Shown piece after piece: positions 18,282 to 29,686 of a stretch of 64,000 nt of DNA. The stretch is from the NCBI RefSeq assembly GCF_033170155.1, contig NZ_CP137079.1, forward strand, positions 1,426,001 to 1,490,000, in the 5' to 3' direction. The notes beneath the pieces were generated by a model. That model saw nothing but the letters and a program-made list of their open reading frames with translations. It searched no databases and was not told the origin of the DNA. Source of the DNA: Raineyella sp. W15-4 (lineage in GTDB: Bacteria > Actinomycetota > Actinomycetes > Propionibacteriales > Propionibacteriaceae). Numbering within the stretch: position 1 is the stretch's first letter; every line of letters begins with the position of its first letter. A program made the translations under genes and the position numbers.

Positions 18282-19832
18282 TCACTTCGCGGTGGGCTCG
18301 ACCGGTGGCGTGATGTGCAACACGTCCGCGGTGTGCTTCATCGTGTCGTAGGCCAGCTGCGGATCGTCGGAGAGCCGCTTGCCGTAGGTCGGGATGACCT
18401 CCTTGATCTTCGGGGTCCACTCCTCGACCTTGTCGGGGAAGCAGCGTTCGAGCAGCTCCAGCATGATCGGCACGGCGGTCGAGGCGCCCGGGGAGGCGCC
18501 CAGCACGGTGGCGAGGGTGCCGTCCTCGCTGGCGATCACCTCGGTGCCGAACTCCAGCCGGCCGCCCCGCCCATCGGCGTTGGTCTTGATGATCTGGGCC
18601 CGCTGGCCGGCCTTGATCATCCGCCAGTCGGTCATGTCGGCGCTCGGCGAGAAGTCGCGCAACTCCCGCAGCTTCTGGCCCGGGGTCATGAAGATCATGC
18701 TGATCAGCAGCCGGATCAGCGCCACGTTGTCCTTGGCCACGTTGAGCACAGCCATGATGTTGCCGGTGCGGATCATCTTCGGCATGTCCAGCCAGGACCC
18801 GAACTTCAGGAAGCGCGGATCCACCCCGGCGTACGGCCCGAAGAGCACCGACCGGTTGGTGTTGATGATCCGGGCGTCCATGTGCGGGTTGGACATCGGC
18901 GGGGCGCCGACCTTCGCCTTGCCGTAGACCTTGACGGTGTGGGTGGCGACGATCTGCGGATCGGTGGTCGACAGGAACGCGCCGGAGACCGGGAACAGGG
19001 CGTAGCCGTTGACCTCGGGCACCCCGGCCTTCTGCATCATCTTCAGCGCCCAGCCGCCGGCACCGTTGAAGACGAACTTCGCCCGGACGAACTTGTCCGG
19101 CCCGCGGCCCTCGTCGCGGCGGCGGTGGTCGGCCACCCGCAGCGTCCACGAGCCGTCGGAGTTCTGCTTGAGGTCGGTGATCTCCTTCGAGGTCTCCACG
19201 AACACGCCGTGGTACTCGAGGTAGTTGAAGATCTGGCGGGTGATGGAGCCGAAGTTCACATCGGTGCCGGTGGCGTCGTACGTCACCGCGATCCGCTCCT
19301 GGGAATCACGCCCCTGGATCAGCAGCGGCGCCCACTCCTTGATCTTCTCCTGGTCGTCGGAGAACTCCATCCCCGTGAACAGCGGGTTCTCCTTGAGCGA
19401 TTCCCAGCGGCGGCGCAGGAAGTCGATGTCGGACTCGCCGTGCACCATCGACATGTGCGGACAGGCGTTGATGAAGGTCTCCGGGTGGCCGAGCACGCCG
19501 GCCTCGACGAAGTGCGCCCACAACTGGCGGCTCACCTGGAACTGCTCGTTGATGTCGATGGGCTTGGAGTTGTCCATCGAACCGTCGGACTTCTCCTTGG
19601 TGTAGTTCAGCTCGCACAGCCCGGAGTGTCCGGTGCCCGCGTTGTTCCACGGATTGGAGGATTCCTTGGCCACCTTCGGCAGGCGTTCGAAGCCCATGAT
19701 GGTCCAGTCCGGCTGCAGCATGTGCAGCATCAGCCCGAAGGTCGCGCTGAGCACACCACCGCCGATGAGTGCGACGTCGACTTCCTCGGCCTCCACGGGC
19801 CATCTGCCTGGTTTGTGCTTGCCGAACGCCAC
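18282..19832 (-). CDS. mqo: Malate:quinone oxidoreductase
   Basis: Mqo is a membrane-associated FAD enzyme that oxidises malate to oxaloacetate and reduces the quinone pool, complementing the menaquinone-linked sdhCAB in this window. The 516-residue protein has the N-terminal FAD motif VALIGGGVLSATFGLML, the family segments SNPWNNAGTGHSGLCELNYT and VNFGSITRQ, and the late segment LGASPGASTAVPIMLE. GTG 19832 is used because GAGGAG lies 5 bases upstream and the conserved N-terminus begins there. It is monocistronic. Confidence 0.96.
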   Translation of the reverse strand: MAFGKHKPGRWPVEAEEVDVALIGGGVLSATFGLMLHMLQPDWTIMGFERLPKVAKESSNPWNNAGTGHSGLCELNYTKEKSDGSMDNSKPIDINEQFQVSRQLWAHFVEAGVLGHPETFINACPHMSMVHGESDIDFLRRRWESLKENPLFTGMEFSDDQEKIKEWAPLLIQGRDSQERIAVTYDATGTDVNFGSITRQIFNYLEYHGVFVETSKEITDLKQNSDGSWTLRVADHRRRDEGRGPDKFVRAKFVFNGAGGWALKMMQKAGVPEVNGYALFPVSGAFLSTTDPQIVATHTVKVYGKAKVGAPPMSNPHMDARIINTNRSVLFGPYAGVDPRFLKFGSWLDMPKMIRTGNIMAVLNVAKDNVALIRLLISMIFMTPGQKLRELRDFSPSADMTDWRMIKAGQRAQIIKTNADGRGGRLEFGTEVIASEDGTLATVLGASPGASTAVPIMLELLERCFPDKVEEWTPKIKEVIPTYGKRLSDDPQLAYDTMKHTADVLHITPPVEPTAK

Positions 19833-20155
19833 GACTGCTCCTCACGAATGCCTATCGAACATGGGCGGTGTCCACCGGCCGCCCGCCGACATGGGCAGTC
19901 AGGTGCACGACACCGTGCAGCCCTCCGCGCTGTGCCCGCGAGGGGCTCCCGATGCGAAAGGATGTGCTGGAACTACGCTACGACCTCGCGGGAAGCCGTA
20001 CCAATCGCGTGTCATCCCCGTGCCCTGGTGTGACGATAATGACATCCACCGGTCCCGTACGGTGGGGGCAGGTGGTTTCCGGATAGGCGTCGGAGGCTGT
20101 TCCATCGGCGGATCGGTGCCGTCTGGGGGGACGACGACCGGGTGAGGAGGCGATG

Positions 20156-20506
20156 ATGCTCGACATCTCCGCGGAGGAGTTCGAGGCGTACGTCGACGCG
20201 GCTGTCGAGTCGGTGCCGGCAGCACTGCTCGATCTCGTCGAGAACTGCATCCTGGTGATCGAGGACGATCCACCGGCGGACGAGCCGTACGTGCTCGGCT
20301 ACTACCAGGGTGTCCCACTGGACCGTCGAGGGCTCGACTACTCGGGGGTACTGCCGGATCGGATCCTGATCTTCCGCAACCCCCTGATCCGGATCTGCCG
20401 TACCCCCGAGGAACTGCGCGAGCAGGTCCGGATCACCGTGGTGCACGAGATCGGGCACTTCTTCGGGATCGACGATGCTCGGCTCCACGAGCTCGGCTAC
20501 GCCTGA
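20156..20506 (+). CDS. Zincin-like metallopeptidase (minimal MMP type)
   Basis: This 116-residue protein has the zinc-binding motif HEIGHFFGID near its C-terminus. The two histidines and Glu are the catalytic set, and the family third ligand is the Asp after FGI. Family members are small stand-alone zincins widespread in actinobacteria. ATG 20156 is preferred to ATG 20153 because it leaves better spacing to AGGAGG. The acidic N-terminal half (ISAEEFEAYVDAAVESVP) is typical. Substrate and biological role are unknown. The 320 bases between mqo and this gene show no other gene. Confidence 0.88.
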   Translation: MLDISAEEFEAYVDAAVESVPAALLDLVENCILVIEDDPPADEPYVLGYYQGVPLDRRGLDYSGVLPDRILIFRNPLIRICRTPEELREQVRITVVHEIGHFFGIDDARLHELGYA

Positions 20507-20596
20507 CCGCGGTCGGGGCGGTCCCGCAGGCGACGGCGATGCCCCACCGGAGACCCCCTGACCCTCCCGGCCGAGCGGCCGAACGGCCGAGAGAGC

Positions 20597-21652
20597 TCAG
20601 CCGATCTCGCGCCGGACGACCGGCAGCACCTCGGTGGCCAGCAGTTCGACCGCCTCGGCGGTGCTGGCGTACGGCAGGCCACCGAGTCCGATCTGGGCCA
20701 GGAACCGGCGATGTCCGAGGAGTTGGTGCTCCCACAGGATCTTCTCCACCACCTCCTGCGGGCTGCCCGCGAACAGCGCCCCGCGGGGGCCGGCCCACAC
20801 CTCGAACGCCTCCCGCGCCAGTGGGACCCCGTGCGCACCGGGCATGTTGTCCCCGATGTAGCGGCTGTAGTATGGGTAGAACTCGTCCCGCGCCCGCTGC
20901 GAGGTCCGGGCCACGTGGACGTGGCTGGTGACGCCGAGAGTGAGCCCGGCCGGATCATGGCCGTACGACGCGGCGGTGCGCCGATAGAGGTCCGCGAGCG
21001 GGACGAAACGGTCCGGCTGGCCGAGGATCGCCAGGTACATCGGCAGGCCCAGGCGCCCCGCGCGCTGCACACTGGCCGGCGTCCCGCCGACGGCGATCCA
21101 GACCGGCAGCCGGTCCTGGGCCGGGCGGGGATAGACCCCGATGTGGTCCAGTGTCGGCCGGAACCGCCCCTGCCAGCTGACCTCGGCCGATGTGTCGAGT
21201 GCGAGCAACAGGTCGAGCTTCTCCTCGAACAGGTCGTCGTAGTCCTCCAGCCGGTACCCGAAGAGCGGGAACGACTCGACGTACGCCCCGCGCCCGGCGG
21301 TGATCTCCGCGCGCCCGCCGGACAGCAGGTCGACGGTGGCGAAATCCTCGAAGACCTTGACTGGGTCTGCCGTCGACAGCACGGTGACGGTGCTGGTCAG
21401 CCGGATCCGCTCAGTGGCCTGGGCGATCGCCGCCAGCACCACCGGTGGGGAGGCGATGGCGAAGTCCGGCCGGTGGTGCTCGCCGACACCGAACACGTCC
21501 AGCCCGGTCCGGTCGGCCAGCACGGCGAGGTCGACGAACTCCCGCAGCCGGCGGGCGGCCGGCAGCAGGTCCCCGGTGGCGCGGTCGCGGGTGAGTTCCC
21601 CGAACGTGAAGAGCCCCAGTTCGAAGGCAGCGGGTGCCGGGTCGTCGGTCAT
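20597..21652 (-). CDS. LLM-class flavin-dependent oxidoreductase
   Basis: This 351-residue protein belongs to the luciferase-like monooxygenase family, TIM-barrel enzymes using reduced FMN or F420. Family markers are the N-terminal strand ELGLFTFGE, the FGVGEHHRPDF box, RIRLTSTVTVL and ITAGRGAYVESFPLFGY. The reaction cannot be named from sequence. ATG 21652 directly follows a strong promoter (TTGACT, 17 bases, TTCGAT, 6 bases) overlapped by an inverted repeat, which suggests inducible single-gene expression. The downstream end runs into the intergenic stretch before the metalloprotease gene. Confidence 0.88.
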   Translation of the reverse strand: MTDDPAPAAFELGLFTFGELTRDRATGDLLPAARRLREFVDLAVLADRTGLDVFGVGEHHRPDFAIASPPVVLAAIAQATERIRLTSTVTVLSTADPVKVFEDFATVDLLSGGRAEITAGRGAYVESFPLFGYRLEDYDDLFEEKLDLLLALDTSAEVSWQGRFRPTLDHIGVYPRPAQDRLPVWIAVGGTPASVQRAGRLGLPMYLAILGQPDRFVPLADLYRRTAASYGHDPAGLTLGVTSHVHVARTSQRARDEFYPYYSRYIGDNMPGAHGVPLAREAFEVWAGPRGALFAGSPQEVVEKILWEHQLLGHRRFLAQIGLGGLPYASTAEAVELLATEVLPVVRREIG

Positions 21653-21658
21653 GGATCC

Positions 21659-21693
21659 ATCGAAGGCCCCAGTAGTTCAATAGTCAAGTATTG
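21659..21693 (-). promoter_or_regulatory. Promoter and putative operator of the LLM oxidoreductase
   Basis: On the minus strand TTGACT (21687-21682), a 17-base spacer and TTCGAT (21664-21659) precede ATG 21652 by 6 bases. The inverted repeat CAATA-N6-TATTG (21678-21693) overlaps the -35 box, in the position of a repressor operator. The AT-rich pocket stands out in a GC-rich region. Confidence 0.65.
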
Positions 21694-21755
21694 TTCCGGG
21701 GTGACTCCACCCGTGACAGGTCGACTCCACCCGGGCCAGGAGGGATGATCGGGGC

Positions 21756-23345
21756 ATGCTGCTCACCCGGCTCGTGCAGACCTCCGCGGCGGTCACCGCG
21801 ACCCGCTCGCGGATCGAGAAGCGGCACCTGTTGGCCGCGACGCTGGCCGAGTCCGGCGATGCCACCGAGGCGGACATCGTCGCCTCTTACCTGTCGGGGC
21901 GGCTGCGGCAGCGGCGGACCGGGGTGGGCTGGCGGTCGCTGCTCGGCCTGCCCGAGCCGACAGTCACGCCATCGCTGACCCTGGTCGAGGTCGACGAGGC
22001 GCTGGCGGCGCTGGCCGCGTTGTCCGGGCCCGGTTCGGGGCGGGCCCGCGAGCTGGCCGTCGCCTCCTTGTTCGGACGGGCAACAGCCGCCGAACAGGAC
22101 TATCTGCGGCGCCTGGTGGTCGGGGAACTGCGTCAGGGCGCCCAGGACGCCCTGCTGCTGGAGGCGATCGCCGAGGCGGCCGGGCTGCCGGTCACAACGG
22201 TGCGCCGGGCAGCGATGTTCAGCGCGTTCTCCGGCCCGGTGGCCGCGGCCGCGCTCAGCGGCGGGGCGGAGGCTCTCGCGGCGTTCCGGCTGGAGCCGCT
22301 GCGCCCGGTCCGCCCGATGCTCGCCTCGCCCGCCCCGGACGTGGCGGCCGCCCTCGACGGCTTCGGCGGTGCTCCGGTGGCGGTCGACGCCAAACTGGAC
22401 GGCATCCGGATCCAGGCGCACCGGGCCGGCGACGAGATCGCGGTCTTCACCCGGTCGCTCGACGACATCACCGAGCGGGTGCCCGAGATCGTCTCCCTCG
22501 TCCGCGGCCTGCCGGTGGGGGCGGTGGTGCTCGACGGGGAGGCGCTGCTGCTCGGCCCGGACGGTCGCCCGCGGCCGTTCCAGGAGACCGGATCGCGGGC
22601 CATGACACACAGCACCGCCGAGGCCGGTGCGACAGAGGTGGACGGCACCGCCGAGGCCGGGGAGGACGCGGTGCGACGGTCGGCCGGAGCTCCGAGGATC
22701 CTGCCGCTCAGCGCGTTCTTCTTCGACGTGCTGCACCTCGACGGGCGGGATCTGGTCGACGCCCCCGCCGGCGAGCGGTTCGCGGCGCTGACCGCGGCGT
22801 TGCCCGCGGAGGCGATCGTGCCGCGGACGGTGGTCACCGATCCCGCCGCGGTGCAGGAGTACTTCGGCGCGGTGCTGCGCCGCGGCTACGAGGGCGTGGT
22901 GATCAAGGACCTCTCCGCCCCGTACGCGGCGGGCCGGCGCGGCGCGGCCTGGGTGAAGGTGAAGCCCCGGCACACCCTCGACCTGGTCGTCCTGGCGGTC
23001 GAGTGGGGCAGTGGACGGCGGGCCGGGCTGCTGTCCAACATCCACCTCGGCGCCCGCCACGGATCAGAGTTCGTGATGCTCGGCAAGACGTTCAAGGGGA
23101 TGACCGACGAGATGCTGGCCTGGCAGACCGAGCGGTTCCTGGAGCTGGAGACCGGCCGGCACGGCCACGTCGTGGAGCTGCGACCAGAGCAGGTCGTCGA
23201 GGTGGCCTTCGACGGGGTGCAGCGGTCGGTGCGCTACCCGGGCGGTGTCACGCTCCGGTTCGCCCGGGTGTTGCGCTACCGCAGCGACAAGACCGCGGCC
23301 GAGGCGGACACATTGGACGCCGTCCGGGCCCTGGCCGTCGGGTGA
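21756..23345 (+). CDS. ATP-dependent DNA ligase (LigB type)
   Basis: This 529-residue protein is an accessory ATP-dependent ligase like mycobacterial LigB, in addition to the NAD-dependent LigA expected elsewhere. The N-terminal DNA-binding domain occupies about residues 1-200. The adenylation motif KLDGIRIQAHR (Lys nucleophile about 216), motif III FFFDVLHLDG, motif IV YEGVVIKD and motif V WVKVKPR are all visible, and the OB-fold follows. A low-complexity insert with a repeated TAEAG unit (nucleotides 22612-22675) lies within the adenylation domain. GATGAT lies 6 bases before ATG. Confidence 0.92.
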   Translation: MLLTRLVQTSAAVTATRSRIEKRHLLAATLAESGDATEADIVASYLSGRLRQRRTGVGWRSLLGLPEPTVTPSLTLVEVDEALAALAALSGPGSGRARELAVASLFGRATAAEQDYLRRLVVGELRQGAQDALLLEAIAEAAGLPVTTVRRAAMFSAFSGPVAAAALSGGAEALAAFRLEPLRPVRPMLASPAPDVAAALDGFGGAPVAVDAKLDGIRIQAHRAGDEIAVFTRSLDDITERVPEIVSLVRGLPVGAVVLDGEALLLGPDGRPRPFQETGSRAMTHSTAEAGATEVDGTAEAGEDAVRRSAGAPRILPLSAFFFDVLHLDGRDLVDAPAGERFAALTAALPAEAIVPRTVVTDPAAVQEYFGAVLRRGYEGVVIKDLSAPYAAGRRGAAWVKVKPRHTLDLVVLAVEWGSGRRAGLLSNIHLGARHGSEFVMLGKTFKGMTDEMLAWQTERFLELETGRHGHVVELRPEQVVEVAFDGVQRSVRYPGGVTLRFARVLRYRSDKTAAEADTLDAVRALAVG

Positions 23346-23425
23346 CCCGCCGGGTCCGTGTCGGCGGTCGCCGGGCCTGTCGGCGGGTGGCTTCGGCCGG
23401 CCTCCGGGCCCGCCCAGTCAGGGCT

Positions 23426-25069
23426 TCAGCCCCAGTGGGTCAGATCGGGCCAGATCTTCGTCCATGGGTCGCGTCGCCCGTCACACACCACGATCGGCTG
23501 ACCCTGCTGGTACATCTTGATCGCGTAGCCGTTGTCGAGGCGACCGACCTGCATGCACGACAAGAAGTGGCTCGACAGGGTGCTGAGCGGGATCCCGACG
23601 GCGACCACCGCGGTGGCGCTGTCGGGCGGCGGCGCCAGCCAACCCAGGGAATTGTGGCCGCTGTAGACCGGGGGCAGGCCCGCCTCGGGCCCGAACCGGT
23701 CGATCGCGCCCGCCTCCCCGTAGTCGCCGGCCAGCACCACGGTGGTCCCCGGACGCTGCGGGGCGTACGTACGGTAGGCGTCGGCGACCTGATCCACGTA
23801 CGTCGGCCAGAAGCTCGCATCCAGCGCCAGCGGGTTGAAGTAGCGGGTGGGGCTCTTCTCGATCGGCAGCACCGGCAGGTCGAAGACGATGCCGGTGAGG
23901 GCGTTGGCGGCCAGCAGCCCGGCCACCGCACGCCGCTGGCGCACAGTCGTCGCCCACTCGGCCACCGGCACGCAGCCGATCGCCAGCAGCACCGAGACGA
24001 GACCCACCGGATAGTAGGCCTGCCCGGCCACCGGAACCATCATCAGCAGGAAGATCACCAGCCCCACGACCAGGAACCGGGCCCGTCGCCACGCCGGCCG
24101 GCGGAACAGGGCGACGATCCCGGCGCCCCAGAACGGCAGCAGGAAGGGGCCCATGATGATCGGCAGCAGGGTCCACATGCCGCGGCGGACATCGGCGTTG
24201 TTCGACCCGGCCAGCGCCATCCCGAAGGTCAGCTGGGGCCAGCCGTGCTGTGCCTGCCACCACAGGTTCGGCAGCGCCAGCAGCAGCGCCAGCCCGCCGC
24301 CGAGCCAGGTGTTGCGGTCGGTCAGCTGGTGGCGGGGTCCGGTCAGCACGATGCCGGCCAGCAGCACCAGCACGAAGGCGATGATCAGCCACCGGTTGTA
24401 CGTGGTGAGTCCGATGACCGCGCCGGCGGCGATCCACCAGCGGGTGTCGTCGCGGAGCACCGCCCGGCAGACGAACAGCGCGGTGAGTCCCCACAGCGGC
24501 AGGTCGACGGTGGCGGTGAGCAGGTTGTGGCCCAGGGCCAACGGCACCAGGGCGAAGGCGTACGCCACGGCCGAGATCACCTGGGCCCGCCGGGAGCCGC
24601 CGAACTCCCGGGTGATGAGCACATGGACGTACGTCGCCAGACACGTCGCCAGCGTCGCGGCGAGGCGGATCGACCAGGTGTGGTCGCTGAGCTGGGAGAG
24701 CGTCCGGACCAGGAACGGCGTGAACGGCGGTTGGTCCACGTAGCCCCAGGCCGGCGGCAGCATCCGGAAGTACAGTTCGTCGCGCTGGTAGCCGTACCCG
24801 CTGCTGTAGATCGTCATCAGCAGGAGCTGCAGCCCGACGACGAGATGTACCCAACCGGACAGCCGGAGCCCACCCGGGCGGCCGGCGAGGAGTGCGGCGC
24901 GCAGTCGCTCGACCACCGGCCGCTGGACGGTGGCCCGGACGACGGCGGACCGCTGGACGGTGGCCCGGGGATCGGCAGGGCGGTGGGTGTCCTGCGCGGC
25001 GCCGACCAAGGAGCCGGCGGGAGCCGGCATGGTCCGCGCTGCCTCCGAGGGCTCCTGATGCGATGTCAT
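23426..25069 (-). CDS. GT39-like membrane glycosyltransferase (ArnT/PMT related)
   Basis: The 547-residue multi-pass membrane protein shows about 10-11 hydrophobic helices from residue 72 on. It fits glycosyltransferase family 39-like proteins that use polyprenyl-phosphate sugars. The first loop carries GYQRDELYFRM and VDQPPFTPF, where the Asp/Glu residues are the usual catalytic candidates. The N-terminal 60 residues are cytoplasmic, Ala/Arg/Pro-rich and contain the near repeat ATVQRSAVVRATVQRPVVER. The acceptor (lipid, polysaccharide or protein) is unknown. Bases 25070-25333 upstream hold no gene that I can support. Confidence 0.82.
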   Translation of the reverse strand: MTSHQEPSEAARTMPAPAGSLVGAAQDTHRPADPRATVQRSAVVRATVQRPVVERLRAALLAGRPGGLRLSGWVHLVVGLQLLLMTIYSSGYGYQRDELYFRMLPPAWGYVDQPPFTPFLVRTLSQLSDHTWSIRLAATLATCLATYVHVLITREFGGSRRAQVISAVAYAFALVPLALGHNLLTATVDLPLWGLTALFVCRAVLRDDTRWWIAAGAVIGLTTYNRWLIIAFVLVLLAGIVLTGPRHQLTDRNTWLGGGLALLLALPNLWWQAQHGWPQLTFGMALAGSNNADVRRGMWTLLPIIMGPFLLPFWGAGIVALFRRPAWRRARFLVVGLVIFLLMMVPVAGQAYYPVGLVSVLLAIGCVPVAEWATTVRQRRAVAGLLAANALTGIVFDLPVLPIEKSPTRYFNPLALDASFWPTYVDQVADAYRTYAPQRPGTTVVLAGDYGEAGAIDRFGPEAGLPPVYSGHNSLGWLAPPPDSATAVVAVGIPLSTLSSHFLSCMQVGRLDNGYAIKMYQQGQPIVVCDGRRDPWTKIWPDLTHWG

Positions 25070-25333
25070 CGGCGCCCCGCGGCTTCACCTCCGAGCATCA
25101 CCGGCGTCGCCGGTGAGCCGAGTCGGTCACGCTGCGGAACAGAGGTCATGGGACGAGGTTAGTCGACGCGCCGGTGATGACGAACTCGTCCGCGCTCGTC
25201 GTGCCGAGGTTCCGGCGGTCGGTCCCGGTGCGTACGTACGGCACTCCCGTCCCGATACGGTACGCAGGGCACCCGGTTGCCCCAGACCCACTCAACCGCC
25301 TCACAGCCCCACGCAACCACCTCACCCGCGGGA

Positions 25334-27805
<2,472 letters not shown>

Positions 27806-28038
27806 CGAGTTGAGGAGACACGGCCGGGGAAGCCTGCGCAGGTGGGCTACGCCCCCGCCCGACTCCGGCACCGGCCAGAAGATCCGTCTGACCTGACGGT
27901 AGCAGCGCGCGGCCGCTGCCGCGCGGGTTCGGCTCGGTGGCGCTCAGTCCGCGCCGGAACCGACCGCGCTCTGGTCCTTCCTCTCCCGGGTGAGTCGCTG
28001 CCAACAGAGCGCTACCAACAGGCAGAGTGCTGCCGACG

Positions 28039-28464
28039 TCACGGTTCAGTCGGAAGTGCTTCGGCAGGGATCAGCGTCACATGGGCCTGTTTGAGAAGGC
28101 CGAGGGTTGGGACGGCGACCCCTACTCGCGTGGCGAGCGACTGGACTCCCTCCCGGAGATAGGGGAAGGCGGCCATCACGGCCACGCGTTCCAGGAAGGC
28201 TGCTTTCACATCGTCCGGTACGGGAGTCTCGTCCTCACGGACGTACGTGACGCTGACGGCAACACGGATCAGCGCATCGTCGAGGATCCGCACGATGGTT
28301 CGGACCCACACCTCGATGTGCCTGTCCCACGACGGCGTCTTCAGCTCGAAGGTCACGTCACCTTCGGGGAGGGGAACATCCAGTTGGGACGCGAGCAGGC
28401 CGCTGGCCTCGACGAACCTCACCGATTCCAGCTCAACGGAGGCAATGAGCTCGTTGATGTCCAC
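28039..28464 (-). CDS. SecB-like export/antitoxin chaperone
   Basis: The 141-residue protein resembles SecB-family chaperones. The C-terminal half has the diagnostic stretch MAAFPYLREGVQSLATRVGV followed by VPTLGLL, matching the FPYAREC...SRGTFP..NL helix and loop of E. coli SecB. The N-terminal half is a beta-rich segment (FELKTPSWDRHIEVWVRT, IRVAVSVTYVRED). Actinobacterial SecB-like proteins such as Rv1957 can control toxin-antitoxin pairs. GTG 28464 directly abuts the TAG stop of the upstream partner, so translation is probably coupled. GC is near 60%, lower than neighbouring genes. Family confidence is moderate because similarity is judged by eye. Confidence 0.72.
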   Translation of the reverse strand: MDINELIASVELESVRFVEASGLLASQLDVPLPEGDVTFELKTPSWDRHIEVWVRTIVRILDDALIRVAVSVTYVREDETPVPDDVKAAFLERVAVMAAFPYLREGVQSLATRVGVAVPTLGLLKQAHVTLIPAEALPTEP

Positions 28465-28915
28465 CTAGGCCGCCTGAATGAACTCGACCTTGGCGTTGGC
28501 CGCAGCCATGTCGGGATTCATGACGAACGAAGAGGTCGCTTCTCCCAGCTGGAGAGGGATCCTCAGTGGACCGATGACGGCTGCATCCTTGGGAGCCATC
28601 GGGCCCACCATCATCCAGCCGTCCTTCCGGTTCCGCTTGAAGGACACGTCCTGGTCTGAACCGGTCGTGTCCTTGATGTGCAGACGAAGGCCGATGATCT
28701 TGCCGGGCGTCTCGGGTGGTTCACTGAAGTAGAAGCGTGCCTCGGTTCGCGCCTGCATACGCCAGGGCCCGCCCGTTGGGGGTGGGCACATTCATGACGA
28801 TGTCGTTGATCTCGGTCCGGACCGAGGCTTGTCCATCCCGATCCACGAAGTGGTGCCACTTCTGCGTGAGGCCCGAAGCGGCGTCCGGCCGCTCGGCTGA
28901 TGCTCGGCGACTCAT
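28465..28915 (-). pseudogene. Frame-disrupted gene upstream of the SecB-like gene
   Basis: Two overlapping reading frames appear to form one protein of about 150 residues. The first runs from ATG 28915 (MSRRASAERPDAASG) to a TGA at 28723-28721. The second, in the +1 frame, continues from around 28760 (EARFYFSEPPETPGKIIGLR) to a TAG at 28467-28465. Joining them after AYAGAN needs one skipped base. The C-terminal part is beta-rich (GWMMVGPMAPKDAAVIGPL). I do not recognise the family. It could be a decayed gene, a sequencing error, a programmed frameshift, or two proteins. Its stop touches the SecB-like start, which implies an operon. GC of about 58% is low here. Confidence 0.55.
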
Positions 28916-29300
28916 GTCAATCTGCGCGACCCGTCACATCGTCTCCCCTCCGGCCGGCCTGCTGTCCAGCATCCTCCTAGCACCATCTGACACGGTGTGC
29001 CAAGACACGACAGCAGATGGGCGCGGTGGCGTGCGGAGCCGGACCACGTGCGAAGCCGGACCACCTGTGACTGTCCTGGGCATGAGTCACAGTGAGTTCG
29101 GTGCCGTGTCTTGCGGTTCTGGTCGCGATGGTGGCGATCCACCTGCGGATGCGCAAGCTGATCGCGAGGCCACCCGGACCGGCAGCGACATCGGCGGGCC
29201 GATGCTGTTGGCGGCGGACGGGGCACGCAGTCGGTCCCCGGGCGGGCAATCGGCCGCGCTCGGGCGCGGCTCGTGGGGAACGGTCGACCATCCCTTGGAC

Positions 29301-29339
29301 ATGAGAAGGCCTGTCCCACAAGTGGACGGGCCTTCTCAT
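29301..29339. terminator. Long hairpin beside tRNA-Leu
   Basis: ATGAGAAGGCCTGTCC (29301-29316) pairs with GGACGGGCCTTCTCAT (29324-29339), a 16-bp stem with one G-T pair and loop CACAAGT. It lies 6 bases past the 3' end of the leftward tRNA. No T-run follows. Bases 28916-29300 contain no gene I accept. Confidence 0.65.
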
Positions 29340-29345
29340 CAGTTG

Positions 29346-29431
29346 TGTCCGAGAGGGGACTTGAACCCCTATGCCCTAAAGCGGGCACTAGCACCTCAAG
29401 CTAGCGCGTCTACCAATTCCGCCACCCGGAC
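29346..29431 (-). tRNA. tRNA-Leu (anticodon GAG)
   Basis: The minus strand folds into a class II tRNA of 86 bases. The acceptor stem pairs GTCCGGG with CTCGGAC, and the T-arm is GGGG-TTCAAGT-CCCC. The anticodon loop TTGAGGT is closed by CTAGC/GCTAG, giving GAG, and a long variable arm (TGCCC...GGGCA) is typical of leucine tRNA. CCA is not encoded. A 16-bp hairpin follows its 3' end. It stands near the lower-GC SecB-like unit, so it is a possible past integration site, but no flanking att duplication was seen. Confidence 0.95.
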
Positions 29432-29686
29432 AGGTGTGCTCGCTGGCCCAGCAGCGCTGGGCAGCGATGTAGGACTATACCCAAGGCTCGGGGTCAACGC
29501 CAATTGCCGCGTTGACTCGTCCGAGAGGCCATGTAGGTACTGACCCGGTGCCGCCGCACACTGACACGGTGGCGCGGTGGCGCTGTGATGTGGTCGCTGC
29601 CCGCTCTCAACCCCTCGATGGGACACCCTCGGCCCGTGGCCATGACACGGTGCCACCACGATTGCCGCGCCCGGCACAATGGGGGC

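Noticed and set aside
23481-25088. 535-codon leftward frame overlapping the GT39-like gene
   Set aside because: Same strand but a different frame of the same gene; composition is Arg/Gly/Pro-rich, without the hydrophobic periodicity of the real product.
28039-29431. Integrated element at tRNA-Leu
   Set aside because: Lower GC and a nearby tRNA are suggestive, but no integrase, transposase or duplicated tRNA end was found.
28737-29543. 268-codon rightward frame crossing tRNA-Leu
   Set aside because: It reads through the tRNA and its hairpin, and lacks protein-family signals.
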